A DNA stretch of 64,000 nucleotides, taken from positions 4,110,577 to 4,174,576 of the forward strand of contig NZ_KB731324.1 of NCBI RefSeq assembly GCF_000353285.1, given 5' to 3'. Made by a program: the position numbers and the translations under genes. This DNA comes from Leptolyngbya boryana PCC 6306 (lineage in GTDB: Bacteria > Cyanobacteriota > Cyanobacteriia > Leptolyngbyales > Leptolyngbyaceae). A model generated the notes under the pieces. It was not told where the DNA came from. It saw only the letters and a program-made list of their open reading frames with translations, and did not search any database. Below are positions 1-8,606 of the stretch, in pieces; positions within the stretch are counted from its first letter, which is position 1; each line of letters opens with the position of its first letter.

Positions 1-2
1 AG

Positions 3-839
3 TATCTCACAAGTCCAGACAAATACTTTGATCAGGTGTTAGGTCGTGGATCTGGAGAAAATACCAACTTGAAAAGCTTCAACGCCAATTACCTAAAAAT
101 CAAGGATACAGGTTACACCAACCCGAGCGAATCCTTCAATGCCAATGTCGTTCCTGCGGCTTACAATACGATCGTGATGAGCAAACTCATCCTACTGGGT
201 CAAAGCGAAGTGAATCGCCTACTCAGCGATTTGAAGAGTTCCGCGCGCCTTCAGCAACCTAATGTCATGCTCGGCTTTATTAGTACTTTGGATGGGGACA
301 ATCAGTGGTCAAGCGGAATGGTCTTTGCCCAAGATTGCAATGCTTATCGTCAGATCTTTATGAAACAACCTGGTGAAAAAGGCGCTTGTGCTGGCAATGC
401 ATCTGTAAATCCTCCGACTACACCTCAAAAGGTAAGCTTACGAGGAATCGTGCATCTGCAAAATATCGGTGATGTCCCATTTCAGAATGATGCTTTTGCG
501 GGAACAAGAGGTGAATCACGACGCTTAGAAGGCTTCTCTCTGCAAATTTCTGATTCAATCCCGGGTCTGGGCATTGAGTATATGGCGCACATCCAGGATG
601 TAGGAGATACACCTTGGGTAGGAAGTGGTCAATTCGTTGGAACAAGAGGCAAGTCTCAAAGGTTAGAAGGCTTTGCTATTCGGTTAACGGGTTCTGCCGC
701 TGCAAACTATAACGTCAATTACTTCTGCCACTTACAGGATATTGGCGATACCCCTGTGCGATCGAATGGTCAATTTTGTGGCACGCGAGGTGAATCGCGC
801 AGACTTGAGGGTTTACAAGTTTGGATACAAAAGAAGTAA
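3..839 (+). CDS. Partial protein with three C-terminal ChW-like repeats
   Basis: The reading frame is open to the left edge, so the true start lies outside the window; a GTG at 36 is only an internal codon choice. I do not recognise the first ~130 residues. The C-terminal half holds three tandem repeats of about 36 residues (roughly 444-549, 585-690 and 720-830). Each has the pattern H-(L/I)-Q-(N/D)-(I/V)-G-D-x-P, then F-x-G-T-R-G-(E/K)-S, then R-L-E-G. This matches the clostridial hydrophobic (ChW) repeat of secreted proteins, but the usual Trp after Gly is Asp here. ChW repeats are thought to act in surface binding, so an exported or surface protein is likely (inference). A strong hairpin follows at 990-1041. 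Confidence 0.75.
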   Translation, partial: YLTSPDKYFDQVLGRGSGENTNLKSFNANYLKIKDTGYTNPSESFNANVVPAAYNTIVMSKLILLGQSEVNRLLSDLKSSARLQQPNVMLGFISTLDGDNQWSSGMVFAQDCNAYRQIFMKQPGEKGACAGNASVNPPTTPQKVSLRGIVHLQNIGDVPFQNDAFAGTRGESRRLEGFSLQISDSIPGLGIEYMAHIQDVGDTPWVGSGQFVGTRGKSQRLEGFAIRLTGSAAANYNVNYFCHLQDIGDTPVRSNGQFCGTRGESRRLEGLQVWIQKK

Positions 840-989
840 AACGTTCCTGATTCCGTTATCACTTGCGATTTTCATCTTGACCGCGTGACATTAGAGTTTG
901 CGAGTCATATGTTTGTGGGTCAAAAAGAGCAAATTGATAACTTGCAAACAACTACACTCTTCTACTTTCAAAGCAACTCTCCTATCGCC

Positions 990-1042
990 AAATTGTTGCC
1001 CGACTGCAAATGGTTTTCTACCTGCAATCGGGCAACAATTTT
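990..1042. terminator. Bidirectional terminator-like hairpin between convergent genes
   Basis: Arms at 990-1008 and 1023-1041 pair over 19 positions with one mismatch, around a 14-nt loop. The right arm abuts the stop codon of the minus-strand pseudokinase gene, and short T runs flank both sides. It lies between two converging genes and could end both transcripts. Confidence 0.6.
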
Positions 1043-3317
1043 AATCTTGTAATGGCACTAGACCCGTTTGAGCAAGTAATTTCTGTCCTTCTTGAGTCTT
1101 CAGAATTTCCGCAAATTTTGCGCCTATCTTTGATCGATCGTTGTCTTTCGAGTAAATCACCACGATTGGATAAGTCAGCGGATACTGTTGCGATCGCATC
1201 ACTTCGCGATTTGCCGAATAGCTTCCCTTTTGATTGCACAAATCCGTACTTGGACGAATTGGCTCTTGAGGAAGCTTGAGCAATTGGATCGCTTTGTGCT
1301 CTTTGGTTTGAATAGCTAAAGGATAAACCGCACATTGTCCAAATACTTTACTCAAAGGCGCAAATCCAATTCCTCCAGTTCTGCCTTCCTCAAAATCCCG
1401 GAGAATCGATCGCAACATTGGAAAATGCGACTGTTGAGTTACGCCTTGACCCGAAATTGCGTCTTGGCTCGGAAGTTTTTTACCTTGCAACACTCGATTT
1501 TCAAAAAGCTGAACGGCTTCTACATCGGTTGGAGCATAGAGTTTAATCGGTAAGGCAGATCCGCCAAGCTCCTGCCAGTTACTCACTCTCGCTTGATAAA
1601 TCTGTTTTAACTGATCAAGATGAAGCTGCCCGTTTAATTGACTGGGTAGTCCTTGCTGACGTTCAACATAGCTAAAAGCAACGACGACCGCTAATCCGTC
1701 ATAAGCGATCGCTTGATACTCTAAGTCTGCGGATTGGTTCGGAGGAAGAGGCGCGATCGCAAAATCTACTGTTCTTGCCTGAACTTTTTGAACTGCTTGA
1801 TCGATCGAATCGGATAGCTCTAATGCTAATTGCAATTTAGGTTGAGCAGCTTTTAATTTTGCTTCTAGCGTTTGACCCTGCTCAATCAGATCAGGCTGTT
1901 GCAGGACATAGCTCCAAGTTCCATTTTTGACTGCGGTATATTTGAACTGTCCTTGTGGGATGCTAACCGCATTGATACAGCAAGGAGCAGGCGCTTCAGG
2001 AGACTGAGTTGCCGCTGATTCTGCTTTGGGCAAAAATCGCCAAGCCATCACACCTAGCGCCATCACGCCCACCAGTCCAAGCAGAGGAAGCACCCATTTT
2101 GGCATTCGATCTTTTGGCTCAGGAGCAAGTTGAGCCGAAGCTTTGGCAATCTGCTGTTCTGAAGCTAAATCCAGTAGAGCTTGACGAGCGATCGCAGCAC
2201 TTTCAAACGGAGATTCAATTTCGAGCGATCGTAATAGCCAGTGCTTAAAAGCTGGCTCTACATTCATCCAATGCTCTGGAGAACGAGGATCAAATGGCTT
2301 TCCGGCGGCATCAAACTGTCCACCGAGAAGAAGATAAAATCCGATTTGTCCAACTGCAACTAAGTCACTCGCAACCGTTCGAGGCGGAAGCTTAATGAAT
2401 GGCGGAACGCTCAAATCTTCCCATAATGCTAGGTCTGAAAGATAGAGAAACAGTGTGGGAGATGCGTGTGCAGTAGGGGGTATCAACCCGAGTGAATCGT
2501 CTTGCTGAGCAACTCGAATAGTATCGAGCCGTAAATTACCATGAGCCATTCCAGCTTGAAGTTGTCCAGCCGGAAGACGAAATCGTTGTACATGAAGCAA
2601 TTCCAGCGTTTGTAGAATCTGATTCAGGATTTGCTGTACTAACTTTGCAGGCATGGCACCTGTTTCTGATAAATACGCTTTTAGCGTTGGGAAATGATAG
2701 CGATCGTCGAAAATTAAATAACAGCGTTCGGTCGTTGGGTCAGCAATTGTTTCAATCGGGCAGAGTAATCGAGCATCTTGGGAGCGGCCATCTGCTAGAG
2801 TTAATCCTGACAGCCGTTTGAAAGTATCTTTCTGACGGTAGCGATCTGTTGAATTGAAGTATTGATCGGGGAAAATATATTCTTTTAATGCGATCGCCTG
2901 CTTCGTCTCAGTTTGGGTAGCAGCATAGACTCTCGCCATGCCTTGTCGATCGATCCAATGTTCGATTTGATATTGACCCAATTGACCTGCAATACGGGAT
3001 TGTTGAGGCAGTTGAGTGGGGAATTTACAGGTTTCGCAGTGTAAGGTTTTGGAGGTTTCTCGACAGCGGAGCGGATCACCTTGAGTGCAGTGATACTGTT
3101 GATAAATTGAATCAAAAATCGAATGACTGCTAGATTTATCCAGTTCAGGTTGAACGGATTCGGGCGGGAACCATTGCGATCGAATTGCATCGAGATCAGG
3201 GCGGAACAGAGCCACTGTGTAGAGCCGATCAAATCTAGCTTGGCGGAGTTCAGCGGGAGACTGCCGGAAGTAGGAATTGAAAATTCGTTGTTGGATAGAA
3301 GAAATGATCGGCAGCAT
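1041..3317 (-). CDS. Protein pseudokinase fused to a phosphate-binding-protein-like domain
   Basis: A 758-residue membrane protein. The N-terminus has a four-Cys zinc-ribbon-like patch (C-x7-C-x8-C-x2-C). A Ser/Thr-kinase-like fold follows: the ATP-anchoring Lys is present (ALKEY), but the glycine loop is poor and the catalytic HRD is HGN (AHGNLRLDTI), so the catalytic Asp is lost. A transmembrane helix (LLGLVGVMALGVMAW) sits near residue 410. The last ~320 residues resemble PstS-type periplasmic phosphate-binding proteins, ending in a typical EILKTQEGQKLLAQTG segment. The layout suggests that an outside ligand domain is coupled to an inside pseudokinase, perhaps as a sensor or scaffold (inference). 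The gene stands alone, downstream of the eCIS operon on the same strand but separated by the Nif11 gene. Confidence 0.8.
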   Translation of the reverse strand: MLPIISSIQQRIFNSYFRQSPAELRQARFDRLYTVALFRPDLDAIRSQWFPPESVQPELDKSSSHSIFDSIYQQYHCTQGDPLRCRETSKTLHCETCKFPTQLPQQSRIAGQLGQYQIEHWIDRQGMARVYAATQTETKQAIALKEYIFPDQYFNSTDRYRQKDTFKRLSGLTLADGRSQDARLLCPIETIADPTTERCYLIFDDRYHFPTLKAYLSETGAMPAKLVQQILNQILQTLELLHVQRFRLPAGQLQAGMAHGNLRLDTIRVAQQDDSLGLIPPTAHASPTLFLYLSDLALWEDLSVPPFIKLPPRTVASDLVAVGQIGFYLLLGGQFDAAGKPFDPRSPEHWMNVEPAFKHWLLRSLEIESPFESAAIARQALLDLASEQQIAKASAQLAPEPKDRMPKWVLPLLGLVGVMALGVMAWRFLPKAESAATQSPEAPAPCCINAVSIPQGQFKYTAVKNGTWSYVLQQPDLIEQGQTLEAKLKAAQPKLQLALELSDSIDQAVQKVQARTVDFAIAPLPPNQSADLEYQAIAYDGLAVVVAFSYVERQQGLPSQLNGQLHLDQLKQIYQARVSNWQELGGSALPIKLYAPTDVEAVQLFENRVLQGKKLPSQDAISGQGVTQQSHFPMLRSILRDFEEGRTGGIGFAPLSKVFGQCAVYPLAIQTKEHKAIQLLKLPQEPIRPSTDLCNQKGSYSANREVMRSQQYPLTYPIVVIYSKDNDRSKIGAKFAEILKTQEGQKLLAQTGLVPLQD

Positions 3318-3499
3318 TCGCCCGATACCTACTTAAGAAGAAACATACAATCTCGATCTGAAGGGTAGATGTATGTTGAAAGATCATCAACGATAGCATT
3401 ACGGAGAAAAAGTTTGTTGCAGTTTTGGATTGCTGAAATAAGATTGTCAAAGCACTCGATCGAGAACAATCCGTGCAGTTTTAGCAAATGGAGTCAATC

Positions 3500-3709
3500 A
3501 TGGCAAAGGAACAAGTAGTCAAGCTATTTCGGGCAGCGCAAATGAATCCAAGTTTGCGAGATGAGTTGAATACAGCACCGGATGTCGATACCTTTGTCAA
3601 ACTTGCGGGTGAGCGAGGTTATGAATTTACGACTGAGGAATGGCAAGAAGTCGTGCGCTTTTCAGTAGAAGAATTGAAAAGCCACGTCTCAGAAATTCCT
3701 GGAATCTAG
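3500..3709 (+). CDS. Nif11-domain small protein
   Basis: A 69-residue protein matching the Nif11 family: helical, with LFRAAQMNPSLRDEL near the start and GYEFTTEEW in the second half. In cyanobacteria this domain occurs as a free small protein and as the leader of modified peptides (nitrile-hydratase/Nif11 leader group). This copy ends shortly after the domain (SEIPGI), with no Gly-Gly cleavage site followed by a core peptide. No lanthipeptide synthetase, radical SAM enzyme or peptidase-ABC transporter is nearby, so it looks like a free-standing Nif11 protein of unknown job. I chose the ATG at 3500 over the one at 3488 because GGAG lies 6 nt upstream of it. A strong terminator follows. Confidence 0.8.
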   Translation: MAKEQVVKLFRAAQMNPSLRDELNTAPDVDTFVKLAGERGYEFTTEEWQEVVRFSVEELKSHVSEIPGI

Positions 3710-3727
3710 TCAACCTATTGCGTTGAT

Positions 3728-3778
3728 GCTTCTGGTGGAATTTGGAGCGATACAAATTCCACCAGAAGCTAAGTTTTT
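3728..3778. terminator. 17-bp perfect hairpin terminator between convergent genes
   Basis: Arms 3728-3744 and 3753-3769 are perfectly complementary over 17 bp around an 8-nt loop, followed on the plus strand by TAAGTTTTT. It lies between the Nif11 gene and the end of the minus-strand eCIS operon at 3777, so it probably serves both. Confidence 0.8.
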
Positions 3779-6458
3779 ACTGCCCAAACTCAGGCGGAGC
3801 TTCTAAAGGAGAGAGTATATCAGGCACAGAAGGAACGGGAAGCAAGCTATTTCCTCCGTTCTCATCCGACGTACCCGCTTCCGCCTGCTTTGCAGATAAG
3901 GCGGCTGTCGCTGCTGCTGCTGCCACTGCTGCTGGATCTTGTGCATTCGGATCGAACATCTCAACTTGGATCGCTCTGACAACCTGCTGCCCCGTCGGGC
4001 TAGTAACCTGCAATGTGAACATCAGATTTCCGGGTTTAGCTGCCAGTGGCAAAGTCACCGATCCTTCCGGTGGAATACTACCAGGTGTAGGCAGGAGTTC
4101 GACTTTACTGCCCGCGCTCGTATCAATTTTCCAAGCCAGAGACACCATTAAATTCGGCTGACCTAGAACGATCGCAACAACATATTTCGGCTGTGCTTCC
4201 TGTCCATTAAGCTTCAAACTCAGAATTCGAGGGGGCTTCGGTAGAATTTTAACCAATTCACTTTTACGGGGCTGAGAAACTTCTCCCGTCTTAGAAATCG
4301 TCGTTAGTTCAAAAATATAGTCTCCAGGCTTGCCCAATCCCGTTTTAACTGCCTGACAGACTAACTGAGCATCCAGCTTACAAAAAGGTTTCAGCGGCTC
4401 AGGCACACCTTGACTAAAATCAAAAGATTGAGCTGGACTCACCACGGCTCCATCTGCCGTACGTCCAATCCATTGCAGCGTTTGCAATTGAGCAGGATTC
4501 GCGATCGCCCAATTTAACCGCACTTCAGCAGGCTCTAACTTGGGTTGATTTTTAACTTTTGGATCGCTTGGATCAAATTTCGGAACCTCCTGATAGATCG
4601 GCTGTGTCGAAGCAAAACTTACAATCTGAGCCGTCGGCATCGGTTCAATCTTGACAGGAGGCGTTTTCTTACTCTCTCCAGTCGCATTGCGAAACGGTTT
4701 CGGCTCGATCGTCAACTCAAACACATACTCTCCTGCTTTGCGCGCATTTGTGCGAACATTCCGGCAGACTAACCAATCCACTTGCATCGTACAGACTGGT
4801 TTCAGCACATCGGGCAGCCCACGGCTAAAATCATAAACCGTTGGCAGTGTTGCAGGCTTGCCATCAGTAGTTAAGCCGACGAGCTTGAGCGATTGAATTC
4901 GATGCGGTTCACGAATTCGCCAAGTGAGGTGCACGACATCGCTGCTCAGGGCTGCGTACTGTGTATCTTCTGGAGCAAAGTCTACGATTTTTGGAGATTC
5001 GGGAGTGCGGATGAGAAAAAACCAGAGAAGATATGCGATCGCTCCAACCCCTAAGACTCCTGCCAAAATCAGAGGTAAAATTTGCCAAAATGGGCGAGCT
5101 TCCCAAATCACCAGCCCAGGAGCCGTTTCGGGCATGATCGGATGTTTCTGCTCATCCTGAAAGTTGACGTTAAAATTGATGACCTGCCCGCCACCGACCA
5201 AAGGTCTGCGCCACCCTTGTTTAGGCTGGACTCGCAAATCTAACGTTGCCGTACTATGAGCCGCTAGCTCAATGGTTGGAGAGTCTAAAATATAGTTACA
5301 GACTGCTTGCGCGTCAACTTCTTGGGCATGAATCGTAAGCTGACGTTGAGTATTTCCTTGATTCGTTAAGCGAACCTGGAACAATCCATTTTGTTGCTTA
5401 ATGCGATTGCTCAGTGTTCGCAGTTCAGCCTGAAGTGAGTAGACAGGCGTAATCTGCAAGTAGAGCAGATCAACGAATGAAAGATCGGAATAGTTATCAG
5501 ATTTGATTTGCAGCGTTGGAATATAATTGCCTGCGGTTGCAGTCAGCGGCGGAGTCACGATCAGTAGAATTTGATCTTGCTCGCCTGGATTTAGATTGAG
5601 GCAGTCTGATTCTAAAAGAAATCCAGAAAGTTGAACTGCCTGCGGATAAATGACTTTCCACCAGGCTTGCGGCAAGTCATTGCAGACAAATCGAAACCGA
5701 TCGACGCGATCAGAGCGATTTTGCACCATGATTTGCACTTGCAGTGCCGCGCCAGGCTGTACGATCGCAGGCTGAGTTACACTCGTCGCAGGTTGAATTG
5801 CAAAGGTCGGATCACTCGCACTCGCGCTTGCTTGAACTGCTGCTAAGACTTCTAGCTTCTGCTGGCACTGAATCGCTGGAAACTCTGGATAATGCTGAAG
5901 TGCATCAACCACGATCGTATAACTATACGTCGCTGGAAATGCTGCCGCCGGAATGTGAAATTCAAAAGACACATCTCCTGCCTGCTGTGCCCCGAGTGCT
6001 AGAGATTCTTGCGGACTGAGACACCACGCTGCAAGTTCTGGAGCCATCTCTTCTAGAGACACATCAATGATGGCATGATGATCGCCTTGGTTGCGAATGC
6101 TGACATCTAGCATAAAAGAGGTGCCGGGAATGACCGTATCGTGACCCGACGAATTGACGATCGCAACTAATGGCTTAGAGATCGGTAGATTTTGATCAGT
6201 ATGAGCATCCTGATCGCGAATAGGTTGCAAATTAGAACTATACAGAGATTGACCTGCAAAACGGGTTTCTTGCAAAAATCCCTGTGCAATCAGAGCCTCT
6301 AACTCTTGCTGAATTTCAGCCCGCTGCCCTCCCAAAGCTGTGGCAATTTCCGAGAGTGTCGAACCCGAATGACGCATCAGCCAATTCACTAGGCGACGTT
6401 GGTGAATGGGCAACTGCAAGAGTTCTTCTAAGCTAGGATGTTTCGCAGCACTAATCAC
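3777..6458 (-). CDS. Membrane protein with winged-helix N-terminus and Ig-like domains, end of the eCIS operon
   Basis: An 893-residue protein I cannot assign to a named family. Residues 1-65 look like a winged helix (two LxxL-rich helices, then SEIATALGG and LEALIAQGFL). Next come Ig-like beta domains with spaced P-G-x-x-hydrophobic...N-(Q/R)-(G/S)-D motifs, then a single transmembrane helix near residues 455-480 (ILAGVLGVGAIAYLLWFF). At least three repeats follow, each with a W-x-I-x-x-P-x-x-(I/L)-(Q)-(S/T)-L pattern. The tail contains an Ala-rich run (AAVAAAAATAA). The start overlaps the stop of the preceding WD40 gene by 8 nt, so translation is probably coupled. The membrane helix with large beta domains on both sides suggests a membrane anchor or docking part for the contractile injection system (inference). 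A winged helix at the start of such a protein is odd and may mediate protein contacts rather than DNA binding. Confidence 0.8.
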   Translation of the reverse strand: MISAAKHPSLEELLQLPIHQRRLVNWLMRHSGSTLSEIATALGGQRAEIQQELEALIAQGFLQETRFAGQSLYSSNLQPIRDQDAHTDQNLPISKPLVAIVNSSGHDTVIPGTSFMLDVSIRNQGDHHAIIDVSLEEMAPELAAWCLSPQESLALGAQQAGDVSFEFHIPAAAFPATYSYTIVVDALQHYPEFPAIQCQQKLEVLAAVQASASASDPTFAIQPATSVTQPAIVQPGAALQVQIMVQNRSDRVDRFRFVCNDLPQAWWKVIYPQAVQLSGFLLESDCLNLNPGEQDQILLIVTPPLTATAGNYIPTLQIKSDNYSDLSFVDLLYLQITPVYSLQAELRTLSNRIKQQNGLFQVRLTNQGNTQRQLTIHAQEVDAQAVCNYILDSPTIELAAHSTATLDLRVQPKQGWRRPLVGGGQVINFNVNFQDEQKHPIMPETAPGLVIWEARPFWQILPLILAGVLGVGAIAYLLWFFLIRTPESPKIVDFAPEDTQYAALSSDVVHLTWRIREPHRIQSLKLVGLTTDGKPATLPTVYDFSRGLPDVLKPVCTMQVDWLVCRNVRTNARKAGEYVFELTIEPKPFRNATGESKKTPPVKIEPMPTAQIVSFASTQPIYQEVPKFDPSDPKVKNQPKLEPAEVRLNWAIANPAQLQTLQWIGRTADGAVVSPAQSFDFSQGVPEPLKPFCKLDAQLVCQAVKTGLGKPGDYIFELTTISKTGEVSQPRKSELVKILPKPPRILSLKLNGQEAQPKYVVAIVLGQPNLMVSLAWKIDTSAGSKVELLPTPGSIPPEGSVTLPLAAKPGNLMFTLQVTSPTGQQVVRAIQVEMFDPNAQDPAAVAAAAATAALSAKQAEAGTSDENGGNSLLPVPSVPDILSPLEAPPEFGQ

Positions 6459-8589
6459 GATCGCACTCCAAATTCTTAAATCGGTTCACTTGATCCATCT
6501 GCACCTGAGTATCTGCACCTCCACTCAGCACCAACACCTGATCTTTCACAATCGCCACATCCACACTCTCAATCCCGGCGGTCGATCGCAACGACTTTTG
6601 GATGACTTTGCCAGAGTCAGGATGTTCAGCCCGATGACCATTCGGCGAAAGTGCCCATAGCTTTGCTGTGCCATCTGCACCAGCACTCGCAAGATAGCAA
6701 CCATTGGGACTCAAGGCGACACTGCGGACTGGTTGCCCACCATGCCCATCTGACCACTGTTCGATGACTTGACAGGGCTGCTGCGAATCAAGGCATTCCT
6801 TCAGGTTCCAAAGCGTAATCGTTCCTTGATTATCGGCAGATGCCATGAGATTAGGTTTTGCTTTCGCGCTTGCTAGGCTTTGAATATATTGGTTTTGCCC
6901 CCCTGCAACCGGGTAGCGAATGGGCTTGTGTTGTTTACGGCTCCAATTCCAAAGTTCTAAGCGATTGAATCGTCCCGCGATCGCTAATTGCTGGTCTCCG
7001 ACTAAAGCTAAAGCAGAAACCGCAAAATTGACCGTTAAGGTTTGTTCGGGCTTGGTATTCAGACTCGCACTACTCAGTTTCCATTGTGCAACGGCTCCAC
7101 TGCCATGACCACTGAATAGGTATTGAGAATCGTTGCTAAATCTCAGATCAAAAACGCGATCGCCCGCTCCTAGCCTAAAGATACTATCGGGCGCAGAATT
7201 CTGTTTGAGCAGATTGATCAGTTGAATCTCCCCGTTTTCTAGACCTGCGGCAATGCGATTATTGTCGATCGGTTGATAGCGGATCACTCGAACTGCCTGG
7301 CTGGTTTTTGAAACAATGCCCATTTCTTGGGACACAAGCGGATTAAAGAATCCGGCAGTCAACCAGCGCCTGAGCGATTGATCAGTCGAGCCTGAAATCG
7401 CCTGTTCTGCAGTGCCATTAAACTGAACTGAGGCAACGGCTCCTGAATGCCCACAGTGCGGATTGTGGGGATTGTAACAAGAGGAAATCCAGAGCGGAAC
7501 AGGGATTGTAAAAAATGCGATCGCAGAAAGCCACCATACCGAAATCATCGGAGCAACTTTCAACTCCAAAGCTTGCAATTCGTTTTGAGTTCTAATCCGA
7601 GCGTCTGAGCACACTGCTCGAACAGATAGCATTCCAGATTGAGTTCGTCCGATCCACGATCGACGTTTTTTAACTATCAGTTGAAACTGCTGAGTTTCAT
7701 AGGGATGAAGTTCAGCTAGCTTTGGAAGAACTTCAATCTCATCAGAAGTAACAAAGCCAGAATCTACTTCAATATGGGCATCTTGAGACACATTCGTTGC
7801 ATTTTCTAGCTCTAGCCGATAAGTCGCAGTTCCAGTCCGTTGGAAAAATTCGAGGAAGTGTAAGGGAATCTTTTGCTGACGAACTGTACAGCGAAAATCA
7901 GCCGCACCTGTCGGTAAAATCTCAAGCGTGCCTGAATCGCTGCTACTCACACCATTTTCGATCTCCGCTTCGACCTGGAACGGATACACCTGACTTTGAG
8001 CAGTTTCGACCGGAGGCTGACAGAGAAAGATAGATTCTAATGTCCGTCCAGGCTGGACTTGAATGGTTTGCTCCACGCCATGAGCAAACCATTCTGGAGC
8101 TAATCCGTGCAAGCGCAGCGTCGCACGGACAGGCACCTGCCCAGGATTATCCGTGCGGACTAAAAGCTCAATTAAATCACCCGAATAAGTTTGAATCTTG
8201 TTTAAAAGCAGATCAACCACCAAGGGGACAGCTTCAGAACCTTGTTCTAGAGTCAAGCGTATTGATTGTTTCGTCTCGGTTGCCAGATCGAGCGAGAAAA
8301 CCCGAACTGTAAGATTCACTTGTCCAACAAATCCTGGAATCGGATTTTTGAGAATTTTGACTTGGAAAACTGTGCGATCGCCGGGTGGTGTTTTACTACA
8401 AACCTCTGGCGACAACCGATACCAGTGATGATCGACTTCATCCACCCCTGCTGCTAGTATTTCCAGTTGAAAAGTCGCAAACTGGGAACTATGATTCAAC
8501 ACACTGACTTCAAAAGCAACTGGATCACCACCCGGCTTAAAGGCAATTTCTTTCGTGGAAACCTGAGTTTTAATCAGTTCTTTTAACAT
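6451..8589 (-). CDS. Ig-like/TM/WD40 membrane protein of the eCIS operon
   Basis: A 712-residue protein. The first ~345 residues are Ig-like beta domains (FKPGGDPVAFEVSVLNHSS at the start resembles the other Ig-like modules of this operon). A hydrophobic segment follows near residues 348-370 (SAIAFFTIPVPLWISS). The C-terminal half is a WD40 propeller: repeats with GH-x-G-x-V-x-S-V-x-F, SGSTDQSLRRW, LASAGADGTAKLWAL and others. WD40 propellers are protein-binding platforms. Large WD40 proteins are known near eCIS genes in cyanobacteria, but the mid-chain membrane helix is unusual. It begins 17 nt after the heme-sensor gene and overlaps the next gene by 8 nt, so it is firmly in the operon. A role in tying the baseplate to a membrane is plausible but unproven. 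Confidence 0.8.
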   Translation of the reverse strand: MLKELIKTQVSTKEIAFKPGGDPVAFEVSVLNHSSQFATFQLEILAAGVDEVDHHWYRLSPEVCSKTPPGDRTVFQVKILKNPIPGFVGQVNLTVRVFSLDLATETKQSIRLTLEQGSEAVPLVVDLLLNKIQTYSGDLIELLVRTDNPGQVPVRATLRLHGLAPEWFAHGVEQTIQVQPGRTLESIFLCQPPVETAQSQVYPFQVEAEIENGVSSSDSGTLEILPTGAADFRCTVRQQKIPLHFLEFFQRTGTATYRLELENATNVSQDAHIEVDSGFVTSDEIEVLPKLAELHPYETQQFQLIVKKRRSWIGRTQSGMLSVRAVCSDARIRTQNELQALELKVAPMISVWWLSAIAFFTIPVPLWISSCYNPHNPHCGHSGAVASVQFNGTAEQAISGSTDQSLRRWLTAGFFNPLVSQEMGIVSKTSQAVRVIRYQPIDNNRIAAGLENGEIQLINLLKQNSAPDSIFRLGAGDRVFDLRFSNDSQYLFSGHGSGAVAQWKLSSASLNTKPEQTLTVNFAVSALALVGDQQLAIAGRFNRLELWNWSRKQHKPIRYPVAGGQNQYIQSLASAKAKPNLMASADNQGTITLWNLKECLDSQQPCQVIEQWSDGHGGQPVRSVALSPNGCYLASAGADGTAKLWALSPNGHRAEHPDSGKVIQKSLRSTAGIESVDVAIVKDQVLVLSGGADTQVQMDQVNRFKNLECDRD

Positions 8590-8606
8590 GAGTTAGGGCG
8601 GATAGG

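Noticed and set aside
3500-3709. Nif11 protein as a precursor of a modified peptide
   Set aside because: No leader cleavage site or core peptide, and no modifying enzymes nearby.
3742-4161. 139-codon plus-strand frame over the end of the eCIS operon
   Set aside because: It is a shadow of the 893-residue gene, and starts inside the terminator.
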